From contig VZRN01001158.1 of the NCBI GenBank assembly GCA_013397935.1, positions 512,346 through 576,345 of the forward strand: a DNA stretch of 64,000 bases, written 5' to 3'. Source of the DNA: Dasyornis broadbenti. Taxonomy: Eukaryota; Chordata; Aves; Passeriformes; Dasyornithidae. Both the position numbers and the translations under genes were made by a program. The notes under the pieces were generated by a model. It was not told the DNA's origin and did not search any database. It saw only the letters and a list, made by a program, of their open reading frames with translations. Positions 40,834-52,885 of the stretch are shown here, piece after piece; within the stretch, counting starts at the first letter, position 1; every line of letters begins with the position of its first letter.

Positions 40834-41030
40834 CAGAGGGCAGTGAAGCCCTGGCACAGGGTGCCCAGAGAAGCTGTGGCTGCCCCATCCCTGGAAGAGT
40901 TCAAGGCCAGGTTGGACGAGGCCTGGGGAAACGTGGTCACAGTGGAAGGTATCTGTGCCCACGGCAGGGGTTGGAACAAGATGGTCCTTAAGGCTCCCTA
41001 TGAACCCAAGTCATTCTATGATTCTATGAT
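40834..41030 (+). mobile_element. CR1 LINE 3' fragment
   Basis: This plus-oriented copy contains GAAGCCCTGGCACAGGGTGC, GAGAAGCTGTGGCTGCCCC, CAAGGCCAGGTTGGACGAGG and the terminal ATTCTATGATTCTATGAT. It is antisense to COX10, 3.3 kb from exon 6. Confidence 0.93.
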
Positions 41031-41230
41031 TATTCTATAAATTAGAGCAAGAGCTTGCATCACCAGAAATATGAGGGTCCCAGATTTCTGTCTGCAAATA
41101 CACAGTATTTGTTTCTTGTGCAAGAAATTGCCAAGGTATTCATCTTTGAAATAAGAAAGTCATAAACAAAATGAGGACAAATTAAAACAAGCCTGCACCA
41201 GTCTGAGATACTTTGTTATTAGTTCTGGAA

Positions 41231-41277
41231 AACCATCTTCAACTCTCTAAGGAATCATCTCCAACTCTCTCAAAGGA
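41231..41277 (+). repeat. 23-24 bp imperfect tandem duplication
   Basis: Two adjacent copies of a CATCT(T/C)CAACTCTCT..AAGGA unit differ at a few positions. It lies in COX10 intron 6 just beyond a CR1 copy. Confidence 0.75.
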
Positions 41278-41868
41278 CAAAGATGATCTCACAGCATCCA
41301 TGTCATGGAGCTCCTAAAGGGAGCAGACACAGCTGTCTGAGAGCACCACAAAACAGTTTAACACTTGGCTCCCCCCACAAATAGGGCTACATTTAAATAT
41401 TGCTTTCCCTATAACCAGCAACATGTACAACAATGTGACTGCTGTGAGAAGATTACAAGGAGAGAAAATCCACAGGAAAATGTAAACTCAAAAAAACACT
41501 TTAGCGGTGAGAACCTTCCTTCTCATTAGTTTCCTGCCTCCCTTCCTTCACATTCCTCTTTGTTATCGAGTAGAATGATTTTTTTAAATGAGGTGCAAAG
41601 ACATTTTCACACCTCTACCTAAAACTAGGTTAAGTTTCCTCACTAATTACATATTATTAATGAGTTCAACCACTGAGACAAGGCTGGTTAGGGAAGGAAA
41701 GCAGGTCTGCACGCTGTGTATGGATGCACACGGATGCACGCCTGTATTCTGTATACGATGCAGACAGGGGCTGAACTCTCTTATTTTCAAAAGCAGAATG
41801 TTAAACACTGAAAATCAAAGTCTACAATGCCATCCTTTTCTTCTAGTTATTTCTTTTCTCTGTAAAAG

Positions 41869-42014
41869 TGTTTGTAGGGTTTGTGGGGTTTTGGGGTTTG
41901 TTTTTTTTTGTTTGGAGGTGTTTTTTTGGGTTTTTGTTTGTTTGTTTTTTGGTTGTTTTTTTAGTTATTTGTTTGTGTGTTTTGTTGGGGTTTTTTCTTT
42001 TGTTTTGTTTTTCA
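41869..42014 (+). repeat. GT-rich, C-poor low-complexity tract
   Basis: About 145 bp are almost entirely T and G on the plus strand, with GGGTTTGTGGGGTTTTGGGG and TTTGTTTGTTTG runs. On the COX10 sense strand this is an A/C-rich tract. The close G runs could form a G-quadruplex on the template side. An open frame through it encodes only Phe/Val/Cys/Leu low complexity and is not a gene. Confidence 0.85.
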
Positions 42015-42720
42015 TTTGATACTGAAACGTACTAAAATACTACATTCCAGTCCCTGCTTTCAGGACTCTCCCCAGGTGTGCTTCATTACAAACACCACTA
42101 TCAGCTCAATAACATTTCTTTCTCTATTAAACAAGCTGCCTGGTTTCTCTGATGCAGACTGGGAGGCAATCACAAAAAGTTTTAGCTACCCAGAACACAC
42201 TGGTTATGTGCCAGATCACCATGTCCTGACAAAGTCTGCTTGGGTGGTTTAAAGTTATCCTCTTCCACTGGTGGCATCATTGCCAGGGATCAGCCCTTCC
42301 ACAGCAGAGCTGGCACAGGGACACATAACCACATTTTAGCTGCAAATTAGAGAGGAAGAGCTTACTTGGGCACCAGTGGGGTTGCCTGCTGCCCTCTCTG
42401 CTGCTGTACAGGGACAGCTTTGCTCTTTGAGAAATAGGTCTCAAGTCAACAAATTAAAGATAATGACAATCAGTGCCACTTTAACGCCAGGCTTTCACTG
42501 GCCTCCACAACAAGGGCTTTTGGAGACATGCAGCTCTGCACTCCAGCTCCTCTAGGCTGAACTCTGCAGGCACGTGAGTCATCCTCAGACACTAACTCTG
42601 CAATGAAGTGGCAAAACCAACGCAGAAATCCCCAAACAATGTGAGATTCAAGGTCTAAGTATCTGCAGCCAGAATGATAAAGGTCTTAAAAATACACATT
42701 TTGGTTTTAATTAGTTCTAT

Positions 42721-43185
42721 AGAACCACAGAATCATTAAGGTTGGAAACGCCCTTTCAGATCAAGTCCATCCATCACCCCAGCACCACCACCACGTTCAC
42801 CACTAAACCACCTCCTCAAGTACAACATCCACATGTTTTTTGAACACATCCAGGAGTGGTGATTCCACCACTGCCCTGCGCAGTCTGTTCTAATCCCTGA
42901 CCACCTTTTCTGTGAAGAAATTTCTAATATCCAGTCCAACCTTCCCCTGGCACAACTCGAGGCTGTTTCCTCTCATCCTGTCACTTGCTCCTGGGGAGCA
43001 GAGCCCGAGCCCCCTGGCTGCCCCCTCCTGTCAGGAGTTGTGCAGAGCCAGAAGGTTCCGCCTGAGCTTCCTGTTCTCAGGCTGAGCCCGCTGCAGCTCC
43101 CTCAGTCACTCCAGGTGCTCCAGACCCTTTCCCAGGTCCGGTCCCTTCCCTGGACACGCTCCAGCCCCTCAAAGCCCTTTTTTGT
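42721..43185 (-). mobile_element. CR1 LINE 3' fragment (about 465 bp)
   Basis: This minus-oriented copy starts AGAACCACAGAATCATTAAGG and includes CACCACGTTCACCACTAAACC, CCAGGAGTGGTGATTCCACC, CAGAGCCAGAAGGTTCCGCC and GACACGCTCCAGCCCCTCAA. It belongs to the same subfamily as the copy at 63342. Confidence 0.94.
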
Positions 43186-43921
43186 CATGTTCCCTCTTCT
43201 CTTCTAAACCACAGAGCTGCTAAGTTATGCACTCCTTAACACAAGACACTATACATGCTATTACATATCATTTCTAGGTCTAAGTAACTTTCAGAGAAGC
43301 AAATATTTGTATAGAAACAGCACACATTGAAAAAAAGCGCCACAACAACTTCCATCCTAGCTCTGGGTTAGATCTGTATGGGAACATAAGGACACAAAGC
43401 CAACTCGGACCGACTTTTATTAGGAAGTGCATAAAGAACTGATTTTGCATAAATTCTGAAAATTTCTGGTTAAAAGCCTTGTTGTTGAAAGTATTATTCA
43501 AGCCTTAAATATGACCCCCTGTGGGATGAATGTGTGCTAAACCAATTCTTAACAGACCTATTAATTGCACTTCATCAGTTGCTTCAGACTATAAGTTTGT
43601 GGAACCACTTTGATTCTTAAGTTTCTAGCTGGCAGGAGAAACAAGCCCCTGACTGTGTCAGAGTTGAGCTGCTGAAGAGATCAGTGTTTTACAAGGGATA
43701 TAAAAATAGTTCACAGTTACTAAAATAGAAATCTTCGTTTGCTTTTCAAGGAGGGGGGAAGGAACATTTATAACTTAGAGTTTAGCAATGAGTAATTAAG
43801 AAATGCACCAGTAAATTAATTAAACATCTTTCCAGGATGTTTTCTGGCTTGTGGAAGGACAGTAAAACATATCTGGGAATTTTCCAGCTGAAAGTTCCTT
43901 GCAAGTTGGATCTTACTGGAT

Positions 43922-43953
43922 ATGGTTTTAATCCTCAGCATGGTTTTAATCCT
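43922..43953 (+). repeat. 14-bp direct duplication
   Basis: ATGGTTTTAATCCT occurs at 43922-43935 and 43940-43953. It lies in COX10 intron 6, about 400 bp from exon 6. Confidence 0.85.
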
Positions 43954-44130
43954 GAAATTACATAACATCTTCTCCCATGTGAACACCAAAGATGCTATTT
44001 TCCTTCTGGATTCTTTTTTAAGATGGTCAGAACACATATTCAATAGGACATGCTGCTTTATCACCTCAGGTTTGCCCTGAAATGCCACTGTAAGGAGACT
44101 GTTACCACAATTAGATGCTTTCGAAGACCC

Positions 44131-44258
44131 ACCACAGAATTGCAGAATGGTTTGGGTTGGAAGGGATCTTAAAGATCATCTCTTTCCACCCTCTGCCATG
44201 GGCAAAGACACCTTCAACTAACCAGGCTGCTGCAAGCCCTGTCCAGCCTGGCCTGGTC
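44131..44258 (-). mobile_element. CR1 LINE 3' terminal fragment close to COX10 exon 6
   Basis: This minus-oriented terminal piece reads ACCACAGAATTGCAGAATGG, GTTTGGGTTGGAAGGGATC and TTCCACCCTCTGCCATGGGC. It lies about 100 bp downstream of the exon 6 donor in gene orientation. Confidence 0.9.
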
Positions 44259-44358
44259 AGGTCAACAAGCAAAAAGAACAAACTTTCCTGCCTTTTGAGT
44301 AGCCTCTTTTTAGTCACCCTGACAACCACTCACCCTGCTGAAAGAGTTTTATACTCAC

Positions 44359-44591
44359 CAGCATCCAGACTGCCGGTAGCCGCAGTCCAGCCCATGATGG
44401 GGGGAATGGCCCCGACAACAGCTCCCACCCACGTGTTGGAAATGCTCATTCTCTTCAAGGGTGTGTAACAGCACGTGTAGAGGAAGATGTTGAAGGCTCC
44501 CAGGGCCCCGGTGAGAGGGTTCACTCCCAGCGTGAGCAGGGCAATTCCTGGGATTCCGCAAGAGGCAGCAAAGCAGACGGCGAGCAGAGGG
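44359..44591 (-). CDS. COX10: COX10, heme O synthase, internal exon (exon 6)
   Basis: This 233-bp exon of the UbiA-type heme farnesyltransferase is bounded by acceptor CTCCCCACAG|C and donor GGATGCTG|GTGAGT. It holds one base of a Ser codon, 77 full codons (PLLAV... to ...SLDA) and the first base of a Gly codon. Its phase matches the exons on both sides. It encodes two hydrophobic membrane segments and the second conserved UbiA motif region, YTPLKR followed by [13 protein letters not shown]. It is close to the human protein at almost every position I can recall. Skipping it would shift the frame. In human, the corresponding exon lies in the CMT1A-REP duplicated segment; only one copy is present in this window. 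Confidence 0.97.
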
Positions 44592-47087
44592 CTGTGGGGA
44601 GAGATGTGGCACATGCTGAGTAGGAGCTGGCTTTAGAGAATGGCTGTTGTCCCTCTCCTTTTGTTTCCCCCCCAAAATTAAGATTGAATTTTTATGATTG
44701 TTTTACTCAGCCACCCCAAGTTTTCCTGTTCAAGCCCCCATCCTAACAAAAGCCTTTCCAAAATGTTAAGACAATCTTGCTATAGCTCTGCAATGGAAGT
44801 GATTCTTAATCTTGTGATCACTGTGTTCACCAAATAAATCCAAGCTCTGCAGGTAATGGAGAACTGTTCTCTCTTATGGAGAACCAGTGCTTTCAGCAGA
44901 TCTTCCTCCTTCATTTTAATTTTGGTAAATTTTAACCTCTGGGAAAATCACTCAGAGTTTAGAGTAAATTAAAATGGTTGCAGTTCGTCAGATTTTTAAT
45001 TGATTGCAGTTATCCAAGGGATCCTTGAAAATGCAACAGGGTTAGACACAAAATTAGGAAGCATTTATGAGAAAAAGAGTACATTCAATCATTCTGAAAT
45101 TACACCAACAGGAATAAAGTATCTTTGATTTTACTGAAAAAAAGTCTGAATGTTCTACACCCCATTTATCTGATGGGGTCTATCTGATCTGATGCACTAT
45201 ACTGAGCAGGGGGAGCACACTAAAACAATGCTGGCAGCAGAATCAAAACTGATTATCTTTTAAGTACGACTGAAACTAACTGAAGATATTTTAGGTTTGG
45301 CTGAAAGCAGCAAAAAACAGATGCAAATTTTTTCTGTGGACTTCTACTGCATATCAGCTGAGAGTTCAGGGACATATGGAAACTCATATTAAAATCTGTC
45401 AGAAAGTGGCTAGAGCTATGTAAACTTCTGCTTAGCAGTTCCACAATAAACATCCAAATAGGATGAACAAGGATTTTTTGTTTGGCTACCAAAACCACAT
45501 TTGACATGCGGCATGATGACACGGCCCTAAGGATGCTTTAGTTGTGATTCCTTGTGCCAGATCAACATGTTTGCTGCTGGTGAGGATCTCCTCTTGTGTG
45601 CTTGTTCAAGGCACTTGGTATAATGGGAAGAGAGAACTAAAAGCCTCTAAGAAATAATGTGGTGTGGGCAACCTCTGGAAGGGAGGAAAATGCCATTAAA
45701 CACGCTGTATTTAATAACCCATGTGGCTAAATACACATTCATAGTCATCCATGTAAGACCAGAAAATATTTGTGCTTGCAACAAAGGTCTCTGCACGGAG
45801 TTTAGCTTTACACCTTTTGTCTAATTGAAAACCATGCAGCCTTTGTGTTCTACAATCCACTCTGCCCTCTGGCCAAATCCTTAACCCTAAAATACGTGTT
45901 GCAAGTACCGCTCCAACCCTCTTAAGAAAAAATTGCTGGTAGGGATTAATTTTATAGGAGTTTTATCAGCAAAAAATCCCACCACTCAAATTTTGGTATT
46001 TAAGATGTTTGTTAGGCCAATACAGTACAGAGATCCTAAATATGTGAAAGAACTAAAATGAGCAAACTCGTAAGTTTGCTAAAGGTCTGCCTTCAATTTA
46101 AATTAAATGGACTAAGTCATTTTATCCAGCCTTTCCAAACCATCAACAGATATAAGGTAATGGAGTGTGCACAGAGGACATTTCTGCTCAGCATTACCAG
46201 CCACGGTGTTACCAGTTCATCAGGAGTAGAGGGAGGGTACGTCATTGCCTTTCACTGATGATAAAATGTATAAAGATGTATAAAATTTGAGGCTGTTTTC
46301 AGGAATGGAGCCATACGGAGCTGTGCCTTCTGGTTCTGCAGCCGGTGGTGCTCTTTTGCAGAAAGGCAGCAAAACACAATCTGTCCTGCGGACATACCTA
46401 CTGCTGACCACAAATGCTGGAGCACTTTGTAGATGTTGCCTCTCTGTAGTGAAAGCCTGACTGGGCTTGGTTAAACAAATCTATCTTGACTGATTCTTGA
46501 ATAAAATACAGTCAGACAGTAAACACCAGATTCCCACAATACTCACTCTTGAGGCGACAAAAGACCAGTGTGACTGACAAGGCTGGGCTGCCCACATTCG
46601 CCCCGTGGGGCTCACAGACATAAATGAGGGCACAGTTTGATCTAATGCAACGAGCACTTTTCTCACTAATCAGGAGTGAAGACTTATCTACGTGTCTCCA
46701 ATTCAAATGAACACTACCCACCATGAGCAGGCATCAGCCCTTCATATCTCTTCTCAGACAGGACGGCAAAGGCTGGGAGTGTAAAGCCTTACTCCATAGA
46801 TGAATCCTGTTTTGCCTCTCTCCCACGTTGGTTCCCTGCAGCACCGACAGCCCTTGGTGACAGCGCTTGGTGCCAGCCCTGATCCCAGGTGTCTGCTGCC
46901 TTCATTTCCAACCAACGGATCAGAAAAACAGCTTTAAAAAATAAGGCTTTATTGCAAGGGAAGGGTGAAGTTATGTGGCTGAGACCTTCAAAAGAGTTGC
47001 TGTGCTCCCGGTGGATGAGAACACATTTTTGTTTCTCAGTTTCTTCCTTTTTGCCTCTTTAAGGGAAGTTCCTGGAGACACAGCACA

Positions 47088-47265
47088 TAATCACAGAATC
47101 ACAGAATGGTTTGTGTTGAGAGGGGCATTAATGCCCATCTTGTTCCAATCCCTCTCTGAAAGGCAGAGAAACCTTCCACTAAACCAGGGTGCTCCGAGAC
47201 CCACACAACCTGGCCTTGAACACTTCCAGGGGTGGGGCAGCCAAAACTACTCTGGGCAATTTGAG
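47088..47265 (-). mobile_element. CR1 LINE 3' fragment
   Basis: This minus-oriented copy starts AATCACAGAATCACAGAATGG and includes AACCTTCCACTAAACCAGGG, CAACCTGGCCTTGAACACTT and CCAGGGGTGGGGCAGCC. It lies in COX10 intron 5, about 2.5 kb upstream of exon 6 in gene orientation. Confidence 0.9.
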
Positions 47266-50200
47266 GCAGTTTGATCAGTGTCTGTAATCGTCCTAATGCT
47301 CTCAGGGGAAGGCACAAAGTCAACAGTGTGGTTCCTCTCAAGCAGATGAATTACTTTACTTTTAGACATCCTGAAAGCATCACATTTTCTACTTCTCTCC
47401 AGTGTCTCCTCCACAAAGAAGAGTAATTGTCTGACTTACAAAGGCCTGCTCCTAAAACTCCAACTGAGATTAAAAAGTCAAACCGTGATCTGATGACTCA
47501 GCTTTGTTATTTCTGCCTCTTAAAATACTATTTGGCATCACAAAGACACTGCAATCAGAAATCAGGACTTTTCTTTCATGGTGAGACATGAGGTGGAGGA
47601 GAATTCAACTCCCTCTCATGTAAACTTGCCATGTTTATAAGGTCTAGGGGAAGCATAAGCAACTCCTCACCAGGAAAAAGGAAATATTTGAGGAAGATGT
47701 AGAGAGATTTCAGTCACTGGTGATGCTCTTTCTGATTCAGTGACACTGAGGATTTTAAGACAAGACTGAGCCTAGGTTTAAATCACAGCAGTTTCAGGGG
47801 CATTCTGATTTCCACTAGTGTATGTCTTCTAGGAATCAGTGTGCATGTCCAGGCTCACATTGCCTGTCAGTACGCAGCTACATGGGGTGAGGTTCGCTGA
47901 TCTGATGCACACTCCATGGCCAGGCTGCCCACATCTCACCAAGGGACCACAGGAGACCAGCATCTCATCCTGGAGCAGGAGAAAAGCTGAGACACTGAGC
48001 TCTCACTGGATTTACTCCACCACCTAATATTCACACAGTTCCTCCCACTGCAGCCTCACGCCACCGCGCAGTCCATGTCAGCCTCGGGTAAGCCAATGCC
48101 AGAGAATTCTCACGTGGTGCTCAGAAGTAGCTAATGGGTCTCTGATGGTTTCCTTAAACCATCCCATGCAAGGGGTGTGCAGGCTGGTGACAGATGCTGG
48201 TACATACGCCTCATTTCACTTGGGTCTTCACGCCAAGGGAATCGCTCCCATGGGAAAAAAAGGCAGTCTTTCATTGGAAAATTGGCCCAGGAGTTAGCTC
48301 AGAAAGCAAACATCTTGAGTAAGAAACTACGTTTTATGATGGGTTCTTGGGAGGAGTTGGTTTCAGTTATTTGGCTGATTAAAATCATGCTTTGGAAAAA
48401 TACTACAAGCGCCAAATGAATTCTCTTCAAATTTCAACTCTAAAATACCCAGTATGTCACCACATAGGGCACCTCCTAGAGGCAAACCAAAACCTGGTAA
48501 TTCGCCCCTCTTCTCTCCTTTACTGACAACAAATATGCCAAAATCTGCCTAATAAAAGTGCTAAAAGACATCCACCTTCAGCTAAAAGCTTTTGAGAACT
48601 TCAGCCTGACTAGTGAATAATCAAACTTTTCCTGATCCAAAGAAAATGTGCTGTTATTTCTTTCCCAGGGAATTCACCCAAGATAGCCCCATCCAAGTCA
48701 CACTCCACTGAGTGCATCCAAGAGGAGAACGAGAAGCAGAAGGAAGATGAGGTGCACGTTCTCCTCATTTAGCTCTGGAGAGATGCTGTTAGTTAGGCCA
48801 CAAAGGATTGCTCAAGGGCAGCCCTGAGCTGCCGGGGGGAATGAGAGCAGGCTTGAGGAATTCTACATGGGTGCTATTCAGGTATCCCCTACACACACAG
48901 TCATGAGACACCCACGTGGACCCTCATCCAGAGGAGTGAGGAGACTTTGGACAATGCAGCAGCATATTTTAATTCATGTGCAATAACATAAACTCTAAAC
49001 TAGTTGCCACGTACAGATGTTCTGGTTATATGTAAATAATGAGCTTACACACATGTGTGCAGGAAATAAGTTTATTTAACAGGCTCCAGAACCATGGATA
49101 ATAGTACTTACTGACTCACAGTCTTACTTGGAAAATTAAGAGGGGAAAACAAATTAAAGCATTTGCCCATCTATAAAATTAATGTAGTATTTTACCTACT
49201 TCACAGCAGCATTAACAAGCTTAATGTCTATAATGATCAACAGTGGACTACTCACACAGGCTTTTCTGTGCTGTCTTTGGCAAAACATTTTGTGAAGACA
49301 ACTGTCAAAGTAGAGTTTGAACTACAATCTAAAAAACAGTGTTAAAAATGGGGCAAAAGTTTAACTTTTTTAAAAAAAAAACCAAAACAGCAAAGAGCAA
49401 GACACAATTCCCTCTTAAAACCTATCAATACTTAAAAATATGGAAGATTTCTGTATCAGCATCTAATGCTTCAACCTATTCCTGTGAATTGACACTCCCA
49501 TACAAATGCAGACACAAAGCCCACATGAATTCTGAATAGGTGCATTCATGCAATCAGCAGTTGTATGCAATTCATGTTCAGATGTTATGTAAATACATAA
49601 GAAACTTAATTTGTGACCATGTGTTAATAAGAAACTGGGCACGCCAAACATATTTACATAAAAGCGTAAGCCTGAATGGAAACGTCCATTTAAGACTGGC
49701 TGCACATTTTCCAGGTGAAGTGCAAGTGCGTATTATTTGAAAATTAGTTTCAAAGCCTAATACAAAAGGCAATAAAACAAATCCTGTCTTCCCTCTGTCT
49801 GTCGAAAACCTTTCATAGACACATCACCCACATCTAAAAGGGTAAACTAAAAAAACCCCAAACAGCAACACCCTTTTGTTAAGCTGCAGCATGCCTGGAG
49901 TACCTTAATGGATTGGAACTTTTAAATTCCCAGTTGAATATTCTGTATTAGATCTCATTATTATTGACAACTGTCCCTCAGGCCACAAGACCATGGATCC
50001 GTTCTGCCAAACGCAAGGTGATCCTCTAAAATAAGTACGGCAGGGATGATGAAGGAAGAGTCCAGGCATGGGCTTGGGGGACCAGGAGGGTGGGAAGAGA
50101 AGAAACTTTATTTAGAGTCATTTCCATATCCAAATGAAGCCAAATACATAACCTTGTGTTCCTCTGTGTGGGATTTTAGTAACAGCAAATACTCTGCACA

Positions 50201-51084
50201 GACTCTGCCCTCTAATTAATCTGCAATTTACTTACTTTTTGATGAGACAAAAACTGTGTTTGGGTTTTGGTGAGTTTTCTGTGTCATCCAAGACACAGGT
50301 TCAGCAAGACCACTGTGCTTCCTCCCCTCGCTCACCCACAGAAATGGTACTAAATTATCTCTGACTTCAGCATCTTCCACGGCAGCAGGTAAACAGTGCT
50401 GAGACAATAGAGGTGAGACTGACGCCTCAGATCAATTTCAATATCGCTACTCTGGGCCTAAATTCCATCTGCATATAGTGTCAAAACAATTTGTTGTAAC
50501 AAGAAGAGGAGCAACCCGACCCAGGCTCCTGCACAGATGGGCTGAAAATAGCAGGAGCTCAAGAGAATGTATTTGGCAGACAAAGAACACAAGTGTGATT
50601 CTCATCTGCAACTACATTTCACCATCACAGGCTGAGATAGGAGTCCAGTGTATGAATGCTGTTCCAAAACCATAATTAAAACCAGATTTCAAGAGGAAGC
50701 ATCATAAGTTGCTTATTATTTCTGGAATCTGTAGGTATTAAAAATGTCCCCAGATTATTCATCAGTACAAAGCTGCTGGAGGAAGCCCCTTCCTCTTTTT
50801 CCTAATTTTTTCCTGGTCAGCAGTAAGTTCTTAAGGCTTCTGAACGCACTTACAAACTCAGAAAAAAGCAGTAGCCTGAAGATTTCACCTTTTTCCAACA
50901 CCAGTGAGAGGTTACACAAACAGAAGTGCAAGTCCCACCCCTCTGAAGGCTTCTGTGGCTGCAGAAGCCCATTATCAAGAAGGGGAGGATGTCCACGGAG
51001 ATTCCCGCCTAAATTCATGCAGAGAATCATACTTCTCCCTAGCTGCTGATTTAGTTTTGCTCATCTCCTGGCGTCTCCTCAATT

Positions 51085-51113
51085 CAGGCAACACTAAGCC
51101 AGGCAACACTAAG
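51085..51113 (+). repeat. 14-bp direct duplication
   Basis: CAGGCAACACTAAG occurs twice with a 15-bp period. This is a minor slippage product in COX10 intron 5. Confidence 0.85.
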
Positions 51114-52104
51114 AGCTGCCAAGAACAAGTCCCAGGGCGGGAGCTGTGTCTGTGGTCACCATGACTGTCCTACAGTACTGAGCTCTGGCTTGATCACCTC
51201 CCTCAGCAGGAGGAGGATCAGCCAAAACTAATTTTTTAAACTTATATTTATTTTCTTTAAGACAAGGACCCAAGAATGGCTGAACTCTGCTCAGCAGCTT
51301 TTAGAGAGGCACCAGAAAAATCAGGGAAGGCCATTAACTGCAGAAGTTACGGAAGGCAATCTCATGCCATTTGGAGAAGGCAGAAGGAGCCGAGGACGCT
51401 AGGAAGACCCTAAGAAGCCTTCCTGCACCCACGGCTGAGGTAACGTGGATGCAGGCCCGTCTCCTTCAAGCACACATCTGGACTGCATTTGTGTAACTTC
51501 CAGCCCTGCTTCCCCTGATGGACAGATGCCTGGAACTGGCAGTGGGGTCGTCTGCTGGCACAAGTGCCACCGACTCAGCTGACTGTGAGAAAGGAGAAGG
51601 CTGGAAAAGGCACATTTCGCCCCAAATAGCAACAGTAGTATTCCTGAAATTATTTTTGACGGAAGGCTAAAAATCCCCTCGTTTAGTTTTTACGTTTGAG
51701 GTAAGGCCCAGAGCATTCAAAAGCAATCAGTAACCGTGGCAGAATGCTGAATGATGGCAAACTACCAACTCTTAAATTAGATTTTAACTTTCCACACAAA
51801 TCCTTTCAGGCTGTGTATTTATATATTTAGTAATAAAAACCATATTCATGACCACTGTCAGCTGTAAAGTTCTACCATAATAACAACAATACTAGTGGGA
51901 ACTGAAACTGGAGCAACGCTGCGTGGATCAGTAGCTTCATTGATGACTTTACTGAAATTATTCCAATTTTTTGTCACAAAAAATATTAGATAAAACTCCC
52001 AAAGAGCTCTACAGACAGACTGGGGATGTACCCGATAGAAAAAACATCCACATTCAGATGCAACATTCTCAATCAAAGTGCTTACATTATGACCTGATTT
52101 AGTG

Positions 52105-52190
52105 GGGTGGGGTCCCTCTATGGCAGAGGGGCTGGAATTAGATGGTTTTTGAGGTCCCTCCCAACCCAAACCATTTCGGGATTCTGTAAT
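52105..52190 (+). mobile_element. CR1 LINE 3' terminal remnant
   Basis: This is a short plus-oriented remnant with TCTATGGCAGAGGGGCTGGA, TTAGATGGTTTTTGAGGTCC, CCTCCCAACCCAAACC and a decayed terminal repeat. Confidence 0.85.
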
Positions 52191-52834
52191 ACATCACTAC
52201 CCCTAATTAGTAGAGTTTTGAGGCTTCGGTTTTTAAGGACTCAAAGCAAAATATTCTTACATTCAACTACAACTTTCAATTACAGATTGGATTAGTCTCA
52301 AGGAAAGATTTCTTTCAAATTAAAAGGAAAAAAAAATAGCTGTAACACTAGCAGAATGGACATACTGCCAGACCTCTATTTCTTTCATGTAATCTTGATT
52401 CAGCATCAGTCAGACGCTTTACTTAACACAAGCAATTCATGCTCTCACTTCTGATATTCTCTTCCACAGGTACATTGTGGCTGAATATTATGAAAAGCCC
52501 AAGAACCTGCTGATTGAAATTTAAACTTGCAAAGTACCCGAATTATATTAAACTGAACAATACGTATCAATGAGCTAAAATGCCACTATTTTAAGGGAGA
52601 AAATGTTGAGAAAGATCTTAATAGATATTCATTTATTCTCTTTCAGTCACGCAAGAAAGTTCATGAGTCATGACAAGGGATGAAGGATGATGCAGTTTAA
52701 AACTGAAATGTGAAACTAAACCACACTTTTAATTGGGAATTCAAGTTTTCTCCATCAACTGCAAATATCAGAATACAGCTTGTCTATCATTTAGTGCTGA
52801 AGACAGACAAGCAAATAGGGAGTTTCGTCAAGTC

Positions 52835-52885
52835 TTTTTTTTTTTTTTTNNNNNNNNNNNNNNNNNNNNNNNNNNNNNNNNNNNN
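52835..52885. repeat. T run followed by 36-base assembly gap
   Basis: Fifteen T bases (52835-52849) are followed by 36 N bases (52850-52885). This is an unresolved homopolymer in COX10 intron 5. Open frames drawn across it are artefacts. Confidence 0.95.

Larger units (their letters stand above)
30291..44358 (-). other. COX10: COX10 intron 6
   Basis: This is a 14.1-kb intron between the 233-bp exon and the last exon, bounded by GTGAGT and CTGCAG. It contains five CR1 fragments in mixed orientation and an assembly gap with a long A run near 35.85-35.90 kb. It also has a strand-biased GT-rich tract near 41.9 kb, small tandem duplications, and AT-rich candidate conserved blocks near 33.0-33.4 and 38.9-39.06 kb. 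No other exon was recognised. Confidence 0.9.

Noticed and set aside
41588..42019. 143-codon plus-strand frame ending in a Phe/Val/Cys/Leu-rich tail
   Set aside because: The tail is the translation of a GT-rich low-complexity tract, not a membrane protein.
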